A stretch of DNA of 20,000 bases from Chrysomallon squamiferum (taxonomy: Eukaryota > Mollusca > Gastropoda > Neomphalida > Peltospiridae). Under the pieces are notes generated by a model. That model did no database searches. It saw nothing but the letters and a program-made list of their open reading frames with translations, and was not told the origin of the DNA. Shown here one piece after another: positions 1 through 11,500 of the stretch. Each line of letters opens with the position of its first letter. Positions within the stretch are counted from its first letter, which is position 1. Location: NCBI GenBank assembly GCA_012295275.1, contig CM022672.1, forward strand, positions 13,552,995-13,572,994. Reading direction: 5' to 3'. The position numbers and the translations under genes are program-made.

Positions 1-227
1 GATAAATTTTTGAAAAGAAAACATACATAGAAAAGGTTTGAAATTATTTTCTGTTTACTGTATGGGTGTGCATATTTTATGCACTTGTATGTAAATATAC
101 ATGCATATGTACAAACATATATATTAATAAAACTATTTTATTTAATATAATACATTATAAACTAATTGTAAATATAATATTGTAATTAAATATTTACTAA
201 TTCTCTAATATTCTTTTTAATTTTCAG
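1..227. other. Intron upstream of exon 1
   Basis: AT-rich intronic sequence with short TA and TATG runs. It ends in the pyrimidine tract and CAG acceptor of exon 1. No gene seen. Confidence 0.6.
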
Positions 228-251
228 GTTATGCTGGAGTTCAGCTTACAG
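228..251 (+). CDS. Exon 1: 24-nt microexon, laminin EGF tail
   Basis: A 24-nt phase 1-1 exon encoding (G)YAGVQLT plus the first base of the next codon. The acceptor is a T-rich tract ending TTTTCAG, and the donor GTAGAT is acceptable. In frame with exons 2 and 3 it reads as the G-Y-x-G loop that follows the seventh cysteine of an LE module. It is supported by phase compatibility and LE-like content only; its length makes chance a real alternative. Skipping it would remove eight residues without changing frame. Confidence 0.6.
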
Positions 252-2651
252 GTAGATTGTATTGTTTGATATTTAAGTAATAAAAATCATTCTTCTGTTT
301 AGTTATTTTTAATTTTGCTATTATTATTATTATTATCATCATTAATATTATTTTCATCATTATTATATTATTTTCATTGTTATTATTACTAATGCAATTA
401 TTATTATTATCATTATTTTGTATTTATTATTTTGATGATGCACTGAAATTTATTTGTGAAACTGCTCAAATTTATTAAACAAAAATATTTTCATTTCGCT
501 AATTTTATTAATAAATTTTCTATGTTGTTATTTATTACTATCTTGACTTTCATGAAATAATATAGTAAATATTGACTATTTAGTTCAGTTTTAAAATACA
601 ATTTATTATTAATTTTTTTTTTATCTTTCTTTCAGAATATGACTGTGACAGTTACTGTATTCGTAAGTATTTTTTTTTTATCTCCATTAAAACCATCATC
701 ATTGGGTAAATTTTGTATTTTTTTGAAATACCAAAGTTATTGTTAGTAACAAGTTTCAAAATAAAATAAAATATATTTATATCATTTCTGTATATGTATG
801 GCTTAAAAATTATGTTAATGTATTTGGTGTCAGTTAATTTTCTTGTAAAAATGATATCTTAAAACTGTTAATTTTAAAATGTTCTTGGGTCTCACTAAGC
901 AGTTATTTATTTAGTTAAATTACAATTATTATTATCATCATCAATGTCATTATCATCATCTTCAACATTATTACCATCATCATCTTCTTCATTATTATTA
1001 TTACTATTATTATTATTATTATATTCTAGCCCATGTGAGTTATATTTTTTGAGGTCTCATTTAACAGTTATTTATTCCGTCACATTACAATCATTAATTT
1101 CTTCATATTTGTATTTATTTTGCTCATTCAGCCTGTAACTGCAATGGGTCTGGTACTGATCCTAAAGACAACTACATGTGCAAGTCACAAACTGGGCAGT
1201 GTTTGTGTAAACAGAATGTAATGGGGACAAAATGTGATGAGTGCAAGGATACTTTCTGGGGCCTCACCAACTCGTTATTAGGATGTCAAAGTAAGTGTCA
1301 CATCTTATAGCATATAGTTTTAAATCAACTAAAGTTGATGTCCTTATGTAAGTCTGTTTACAATTAGCGACAGCAATTTAACATTTTGTGATGATACTGA
1401 TGATGATGTTACTGACTTCATTAAATGTTTGCTTTGTCTGTCTGTGTGCTGTGTGTATCTAAATATATATTTTATATATCTGTGTATTTCTAAATATATA
1501 TTTTATATATCTGTGTATTTCTAAATATATATTTTATATATCTGTGTATTTCTTAATATATATTTTATATATCTGTGTATGTGTATGTAGCTGTTATATA
1601 TTTATATGAACGTGTATCTGTGTGTATGCGTAATTCTATGTATGCATGTTTCTATGTATGTGTGTATGCATTATGCATGTGTGTTTGTGTCTGTGTGTGT
1701 ACGAGTATGTATGTATGTATGTATGTATGTATGTATGTATGTGAGTGTATGTGTGTTTATGTATATATACAGTGGTGCCTTGACTTACAAATTTAATTCG
1801 TTCTGTGACCAAGATATAACTCAAATCTGCTCGTATATCAAATCAATTTTACCAACTGAAATTTATTGAAATACCATTAATCCATTTCAGCTGTCTTTTT
1901 AAATAAGAAAAATGTATTTATAAATGACAAATATTGTATAAAAAACTAAATAAAAGAGAACTTAAAGAAATAAATTGGTTTTGTAAAGTGTATTTATCTT
2001 GGAGATCAGACAAATTATTTTAATGCCTTTGGCTGGAGTTACAGCCTTTATTGACTCCTTCAACTTCAGTATGGTACATATCACAGAAGTTGAGGTACCA
2101 CTGTGTGTGTGTGTACATATATATATATATATATATATAAAATATATGTATGTGTATGAATGTAATATATATATATATATGAGTAAGTATGTATGAATTC
2201 GTATTTATGTGCATGTAGTTGTATTTTTATATGTCTGTGCGTATATGAACATGTGTTCATGTGAGTTTGCATTTAATGTTCAAAAACAAACTTCCAGTCA
2301 AAGTATTTTTTCCAGCAAAGAAGTACTCGTGTTATAAATAATCAAAATAAGTTTATCATGATCGTGTTGATATTGATTCTGTAGGAGACAGTTTACCAGT
2401 CCACTGAGTGTCTTGGCAGGAAGCCAGCCCACCTGTTTCCAGTGTCTTTTGTAACAGCCAAACATGTAGTTCAGTATACATATGATGTATTGAAATTTCT
2501 GAAGCTCCATCAACATACAGATGAAATAATTTTCATTCTCTCTCTGGTTGACTTAGTATTCTGAATGTTACAGAAATGGCTAGAAAATGTTTTTTGTAAG
2601 AAATTATGCTGGTGTATGTCATAATAGTTTAAATCATTTTGTAAGTGTGTG

Positions 2652-2682
<31 letters not shown>

Positions 2683-2683
2683 C

Positions 2684-2731
<48 letters not shown>

Positions 2732-3945
2732 TTTCAGTATTGTATATTTATGTATGTACCATTGTGTGTTGGTCTATGTATTCATGGGCGTTCTAAAAAG
2801 ATATGTATTCAATATTACGAAAAGTAAATAAATAAAATGAAATGAAGTGAGATAAAATAAAAAAAAATTGCATGAAATAAATTTCATTATAAGGAAAAAG
2901 TTTTCAGAAATAAAAATGTTTTCAGTGAATCTTTGTCTATTAGTGTATGTATGTATTAGTGTGTGTGTGTGTGTGTGTGTCAGTATATGTATTCATCCAG
3001 GTGTGTGTCACTGTGTACATTTATCCATGTGTATGTGTGTGTCTCTTAATCAAAACACAGACACTAACTCAGTCTGATGTTTTATATTCATCAAAACAAC
3101 AAAAAATTTTCATTTTGAATTTATTTATTTTATTTTATTTTATTTTATTTTTGTAATGTCATTTAATTATTATAATTATTTTATTCTTTCTTTCTTTCTT
3201 TCTTTATTTATATATACTTGAAGTTTTTTCCTGACACTATTTTCATAGTTTGCATGCACGGCTGTTGTCCTCACCACACCAGAACTACTCTTTCAAGCCA
3301 CATGGCATTCATTCACTCGCCGCATTGTTTACATGTCAAGTCACCACAGTTGTGTATCGTCAATTGTCTTTATGTTTTTAATTATAAAATGTTTATACCT
3401 AATTATTTACATATTTAGATGCCTTGGTACCAGAAAAATCAGAAAATCCAGAAATCTGGAATGCCTCAGGCCCCAAGGAGTCCAGATAATTGGTCCGGTA
3501 CCTGTATTTATACTTTTTAATTTTTTATTTTTTTTCAGGCTGCAGCTGTAATGCATTTGGTTCATTTAACAGTACTAACTTCTGTGACAAAGTGACTGGT
3601 AACTGTGTATGTAAAAGCAATGTCCAGGGACAGAAATGTGACAAATGTAAGGTATGCTGTGATATTTCACTTAAAGAAAGTGATTCCTAAATTTTATAAA
3701 ACCAAAATGTATACTGAAAACTTGGGTACAGTTTCAGATTTCCAACTTTTTTAATTGAAATTTTGACTTTTATTCTAAATTTTTGATATATATCTTAGAT
3801 TTTTTATATTTATTTATTTATTTAGTTATTTATTTAGTTAGTTAGTTAGTTAGTTTTATTTTTATTTATTTATTTAGTTAGTTACTTGTTTATTTATTTA
3901 GTTGTTATTTGTTTTATATTTATTTATTTGGTTGGTTGGTTAATT

Positions 3946-3988
<43 letters not shown>

Positions 3989-4632
3989 CTTATTTATTAT
4001 TACTTTATATTATTATTTTCTTTTTCTAAACATTCTCTTTCAAAGAATTTTGCATTCTAGCAATGCAATTTTACTTCTGAATAAATGGCTGCCACATGTT
4101 CATGTAAAACCATTCATGCTAGTTGTTAACAACAACTCACAGAAGGGTGATAATAATTTTAGTCTATTCCACAATCATTATATTGTACCACTAATACAAA
4201 AATACAGTAATAATCAATTCACAGAAAGATATACTGGAGGTTAATGGATGGATTCCAGCATTCATGTGTAAAAGGTCATAAGATCTGATGGTTTTATCAC
4301 AACAGCAGGTTTATCAGAAGCTTTTGTACAAAACTGTGCTTTCCTGTCTGTGGAAATGCATCTTTAAAGACCCCTTATTGCCAAATGAAAAAAGAAATAG
4401 ACTGTTATGTGGCTGCTGTGGGCTTTTATATTATTTTTATGGGCTTTAACTCTATCTGTATCACTATACATTACAACAGCTCTTGTTGTCAATTGAAACT
4501 GATCAGCATTATTTATAATGAATAGCTTAAAATGTCTAAAGTATGTTATTGAATAATATTTTTTTTGTAATAATAAAATATTTCTTTCTTCTGTCTGACA
4601 AATATTCATCATTGAGTTAAGGTTATTCTTGA

Positions 4633-4673
<41 letters not shown>

Positions 4674-4773
4674 TGTGTGTTTATTATACACAAACATATT
4701 TTTGACATTTTAATCTATACATAATAAAACCTGTAAATAATTAAAATAATAATAATGATAAATAAATAAATAA

Positions 4774-4806
<33 letters not shown>

Positions 4807-7153
4807 TTTTATTTTTATTTTTTAAATTTACTTTTTCAGCCAGGAAGCTATAACTTGCAGTCATCCAATGTGGTTGATGGTTGTACTTTGTGTGGTTGTG
4901 ATCCAGGTGGTGCAGTGAACTTGGAGTGCAGTGACACAGGTGTCTGTACCTGTAAACCTAACGTTATAGGTCGCACCTGTAATCAGACAGCTCCAAACAC
5001 ATACATTCCAAAACTCGATCACTTTACATTTGATGTCGAATTTCAAAATAAAGATGTAAGATTTATATTTATATTTGGTTTATTTTTATTACTGTATTAT
5101 CATCTTCATCAACATCATTGTCATCATCATTATTATTTGTTTATTTTATTTTATTTATTTATTTTTATTATTACCACCCTGTTATTATTATTATTATTGT
5201 TATTATCATTGCATCATCATTATCATCGTTATTATTTATTTTATTTTTATTATTATTGACCTGTTGATATTGTTATTGTTATTGTTATTATTGTTCTTGT
5301 TTTTACTGCTATTGTTGTTCATGTTGGATTAGCATTCTTCTTTTTCTTCTTCCCTATTATTATTGTTCTTGCTGTTATTACTATTACTGTTATAATAATT
5401 TATTTATTTATTTAAATAATTATTTATTTTACTTATGTACTTTAGTAAATTCAACCATTAATAGTAGCAGAACTTCCCAGTTCAGATTGAATTTAATTTT
5501 GTTTTTCTTTCCATTTATATATTTGTATATGCACATGTGTTTATGAGTATATGTATATATATGTGTGTGTGTGTGTATGTATGTATGTATGCATAGATAT
5601 TGTATATATATCTATCTATATATATATCTATATCTATATATATATATATATATTTTTTAAGTATATGTTTGTACATGTAATAATACATGTCTATTTGTGT
5701 GACTGTGTGTATCTATTTTTGTGAAGTTTTTATTTTAAATTTTATTTTTTATTTTTTTGATAGCTGAGAAAAGGCATTACAATAATTCTAACAGCATCTG
5801 TAAAAACATAATAATGCAGAAAAACTTAAAAGTTTTTTAAAATATTTTTCAGGGTCTGAAGGAAGTACAAATACCTGGACATGGTCAGAAAGTCACTGGT
5901 AGAGGAGTTCTTGAGCTGACGCCCGACAAGAAGATGACAGTGAATATTTCAGTGCCTGTTACACACACATACGATATTGTCATTCGATATCAGGTCAGTT
6001 TGTTCACTGTTTTATTCTCTGTGAAAGAAAAAATAATTTTATTGTTGTCTCTTTTATGATTTTGTTTTTTTTATTATTATTTATTGATTTCTCCAAATAA
6101 TGCTGACTGAAGATTTAAGACAGAATTTCAGACAGAAGATTTGTAAAAAAAAATATTAATAAGTCCTTGAAAAAAAGATGATTTTTTACTATTATTATTA
6201 GCAGTAGTAGTAGTAATAGTAGTTCTAATAGTATTGTTGTCACTCTGGTTTTAGTGTCTGTAAATGTAAAGATATTTTAAAACCTATAAATTGAATAATA
6301 ATGTTGCATGATGTGACAGTTTTAATCATTCCTAAAAGCTGTGTGGTTTATTTGTGAATTGTGTTTCTGTCTCTGTTAAAAAAATATCATTAATAAATAT
6401 AGTAATCATAACTATAATAATGATTATAAAAATGACGATGATGGTAATGATAATAATGATGTTGATGATTATGATAACAGTAACAACAATAGTAAACATT
6501 ATGTAACAAAAATATAATTATAATGCCCTGTTTATATTTCTGGAGACATTTAAATAAATAAATAATAACTTATAAGTTAAAATAATATATATATATATTA
6601 TACTGTAAAGTTATTGATGTTTACTGATTATTTAAAAAAATGAACACGTTCATTTTCTTTTTTATTTTACTTTTGTTGTTGCTCTATTCATAACAATACA
6701 CTTTTTAACTGATATTTCAGATGAAAGTTATGAATGCTGCACTTAATGGGCAGATAATTCAGGTGGCTGGTGTGGCCTATGAATGTGAGGGCAAGCAGTA
6801 CACAGCTCAACAGACTTGGCCAATAACTGGAATTTCATTGGCTGGAATGACAGATTCAGGTTAAAATCAAACATTTATTATTGGTAAAAGATTATCATTA
6901 AAAACTGAACATTTATCGTTAGTAAAGGATTATTACAAATATATCTTTAAAGACTGAACAGTTATTATTAGTAAATAGATATTACGAATAAGTTTTTAAA
7001 AAGTTAATTTTTATTTTTAGTAAGTCATTTTTATAAGCTATGCCATTACAAATTGAACAATATTTATTAGTAAATGGTTATTATGAATGATGACATTATA
7101 AAACTGAACATGAATTTTTACAGCATGGTCAAAAAACGAAGAAGAAAAAGAAA

Positions 7154-7240
<87 letters not shown>

Positions 7241-7462
7241 TAATGATAATAAAATACCCTTCTTTTAAAAAAAAGCATTTTTGGTCATTTGCAACTAATT
7301 ATTTATTTATGTTTATAGTATTTAATCAGCTCTGTTATAAAAAAGATATATTTCCTTTAATAGAAAGAGCTTACTATAGCTTGTTATCAACATCTATATA
7401 GAATTTAATATATAAAATATTTTGTAAATTTGTTGTATTTTTATCGTGTTTTTTTTATGATG

Positions 7463-7516
<54 letters not shown>

Positions 7517-8474
7517 GTTTATTTGGCAGGGTCTGCAGTAATAGGGAGTCTGTGTATGAAAGCAACACAGAACTACACACTGACATTCAGTGTAGCTTCT
7601 CTATGCTTGATTGATTCAGTAAGTTCTCATTATCATCATATTATCTAAAATTACCTAAAATGTGTCGTTTTTCTTTTTCCTTTGTTCTTTTTAAAGGTCA
7701 TTATCTTTTCTCATCATTCTAATTACTTATTCTCTTTATTTTTTTATCTTACAAAATTTTACTTATGTAAAGATATTAAAAATTTTAGGTTTAGATAACT
7801 AATTTTTTTACATCAGTAATAACACATTGTTTCTACAGTTAAAAAAAAGTATTTAGTTGAACTTGTAGTTACCACTAAAGTCTCATTAATCAAACTGATT
7901 TCAGTATTCTAGCTTACCGCATGCCACCATAACAACATAAGTCACTGTGCCTTCATTTTATAAATATATTCTCTTAATATACAACTGCTCAAAACTGTAT
8001 CCAGTCATGCAGACAACTGAAATTACGTTTTTTTTATTTATCTCCAACCAATATTTCTAAAGTTAATTATTTTACTTCCAGTTAATTTAGAACAAAATTC
8101 TGTTTATAATTTTAGATTATTCTGCTTCCTAAGCTTGAGAGTCTGTCAGTTTACAAAGCTGCTGGTGCAGCAAGCAAGGACCACATGAAGAAATGCTGGG
8201 AGGCCAGTAAGCCAGTTAACCCATCACAGAGAAATTCTTTGAACTGCTCGTCAGTTGAATTTTCTCTGATGGCCGACTTATTTGGAAAAGCTTTACGTAA
8301 GAATTTTATTTTTTGATGCTGTTTCGTTACTGTGGTAATGATTATAATGAAAATTTTGTTGTTGTTGTTGTTGTTGTTTTTATTGTTATTATTTCTGTTA
8401 CTATTATTGTTATTATTATTATTGATGTTATTATTGTTGTGTCTATTTATTATTATTATTACTATTATTATTAC

Positions 8475-8525
<51 letters not shown>

Positions 8526-11500
8526 CATTTATTATTTATTTCTACTGGTTATATTAAAATTGTTCATTATTATTTTATATTATATTTAAAAATTCATTTT
8601 TTTTCTGTTATAAAAATAGTGATTAGTTTATTATATGTGTATTTGTGTCTGTATATATCTATCGTTCTGTCTACCTGTTTCTCTGTCTATTTATCTATAT
8701 ATATATATCTATATATATTAAAAGCCTAAGTTCTGAAAATATGTTTTTTTCAGCTTGTTCTTGTAGTGCTGATGGTACAAAACCAAACACAGTTTGTGAT
8801 TCATTTGGAGGCCAGTGCCAGTGCAAAGACAACGTCATTCTTCGAGAATGTAGTATTTGTCGTGTGGATTCATTTGGACAAAATGTAAAAGATGGATGTG
8901 CAGGTATGATAAATAAAAACTTTATGACAATCAAAGTGATTTTTATAAACATTTTCTGAGCTGAAATAAATCACAAGTGATTTTTTTATTAATTTTATAA
9001 AAAAAAATTATATATTTTTTTATTATTTCAAAGAGCACAAATGTTGTTTTTTTCTAAAATTTATAATCCTTCTTCCTCTGTTAAGAAAAGTTGGATAATA
9101 AAAAATTGTTTTATTTTGTATATCGTAGCCTGCCACTGTAATCTTGGTGGGTCTGTGAAAGCTGTCTGTAATGAGAGTGGATTTTGTGAGTGTCATCCAA
9201 ATGTGATAGGAATGAAATGCGATTCCTGCCTACCAAATTATTTTGGTCTTTCTAAAGGTATTAAATGATTTGTGTCTACCAAATTATTTTGGTATTTCTA
9301 AAGGTGTTATGATCTTTTTACTATATAAAATTAATTTGAATTTTATATACAGTGTAAAATACACAGGTTCAAGTTTATCTTTTAAAAAAAAATAAAAGCT
9401 TAATTTTATTTTTATTTTATTTTATTCTTTTTAAATAATAAAACAATATTTTAAATTTTTATTATTGCAAACATACATTAAAACCTCTCAATTACTTTCT
9501 TAGTTTAAATTATTATTTTAAACTGCCATTAAATTTAACAGGAAGTGAGTACAAATACATGATTTCATGCAGAGGTTAATATTCCATGTTTTAAATTCTG
9601 TCATAAGTAAATATTTCAAATTCTGGTTGTATTAAAACTCAATTAAAAATACATATTTGGGATAATGATTGTATTAAAATTATATTACAGAATAAATATT
9701 TCAGATACTGTTTGTATTAAAATTACATTATAAATAAATACACTGGATCTGCACTATTAAAATTGTATGATAAATAAATATTTAAGTAAATATTACAGGT
9801 ATTATTGAAATTAAATTATAAGTAAATGTTACAGGTACAGGTTGTATTGAAATTAAACTATAAGTAAATATTACAGGTACTGGTATTATTGAAATTAAAC
9901 TATAAGTAAATGTTACAGGTACTGGTTGTATTAAAATTAAACTAAATGTAAATATTACAGGTATTATTGAAATTAAACTATAAATAAATGTTACAGGTAC
10001 TGGTTGTATTAAAATTAAACTATAAGTAAATGTTACAAGTACTGGTTGTATTGAAATTAAACTAAATGTAAATATTACAGGTATTATTGAAATTAAACTA
10101 TAAGTAAATGTTACAGGTTGTATTGAAATTAAACTATAAGTTAATGTTACAGGTTGTATTGAAATTAAGCTATAAATAAATGTTGCAGGTACTGGTATTA
10201 TTGAAATTAAACTAAAAGTAAATATTACAGGTATTATTGAAATTAAACTTTAAGTAAATGTTACAGGTATTATTGAAATTAAGCTATAATTAAATGTTAC
10301 AGGTTGTATTGAAATTAAACTGTAAGTAAATGTTACAGGTTGTATTGAAATTAAACTATAAGTAAATGTTACAGGTATTATTGAAATTAAACTACAAGTA
10401 AATGTTACAGGTATTTTTGAAATTAAACTATAAGTAAATGTTACAGGTACTGGTTGTATCAAGTGTGAGTGTAACTCGGAATATTCCTTCAACAACTCGT
10501 GCGCTGATAATGGTCAGTGTGCGTGTAAACCTGGTGTCAGTGGACTGCTGTGTACGCAGTGTGCTGACGGGTAAGATGTCAGTTTTAATAAAACAGATCT
10601 TGTTTCTTTTCTATATGTTAACATTGTGCGTGTTTGTGTGTCTGAGTGTGTGTGTGTGACTGAGTCTGTGCACATGCATGCATGTGTTTTGTGACATAAA
10701 TATCAATTTTTGACATTTGACAATAATGATGATTCTTTATTTGCTAATTAAAAAGAGTAGATTAATTGCTTGGCGATGATGAATTTTTCTCATGTTGTTG
10801 TTATTATTTATATACTGTCAAAAATATAAAAAAATAACTTGTATGTTTAGTAAAATAAAACCTATCTTCCATTACATACAATTTCAGCTTTTTTTGTCCT
10901 TATTTGTTTTTTTTTTAAACATTTTAGGCACTTTTTTCTAATTCTTTTACTTTTTATTTTTTTTATATTATATTTATTTTCAACAAAATATAGTTAAATG
11001 ATACATAATGATTTTGCATTAGCAATTGCATTTTTTTTTCTTGTAAATTGCAGATTCTTCAATTTGACAAATGAGGGTTGTTCCCCTTGCAAATGTGATG
11101 TAAATGGCAGCACCAGTTTGGTGTGTAACAAAGTGACTGGGGTATGTCCTTGTAAATCAGCAACAACTGGACAGAAGTGTTCGCAGTGCAAGCCTGGTAA
11201 ACAACAACTAAATAACTAAATTATACAACAACCACAACAGCAACCACAACACCATTTATATTGGTAATAATTAAAGAAATAGATAAATAAATAAAAAATA
11301 TATTTAAAAAATAATAAATAAATAAATAAATAACAATAACAGATCAGCATAATAACAGAGATGAAATGAGATCTAAATACAAATCCTATATCTTTATTTA
11401 GAAATTGTCTTTTCACATAGGTTTTGGTTACCATGAGAGCTTTTGTTTTACTATATATATTTTTTTTATTTCAAAGAGCACAAATATAAAGTTGGTTTCT

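Noticed and set aside
2298-2516. Antisense frame of 72 codons containing VGWLPAK, faintly like an SH3 end
   Set aside because: Too short, no other SH3 residues, no exon structure around it; kept only as an unexplained segment.
3909-4244. Open frame of 111 codons in intron 4
   Set aside because: The first half is the TTTA repeat read as Leu/Ile/Tyr; the second half has no recognisable domain.
7074-7268. Open frame with long poly-Asn tract
   Set aside because: It is an AAT microsatellite in intron 7, with no conserved flanks or splice context.
5853-8296. Laminin beta chain identity, from the LF-like domain and FGGQCQC module
   Set aside because: The same reading frame continues into a laminin IV type A domain, which beta chains do not have.
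8151-8528. Antisense open frame of 125 codons
   Set aside because: It overlaps exon 9 in antisense and then reads the TTA microsatellite as poly-Asn/Ile; no independent coding signal.
10250-10495. Antisense open frame with YSLISI-type peptide repeats
   Set aside because: It is a product of the 36/42-bp array, whose units are multiples of three, and it runs antisense into exon 12.
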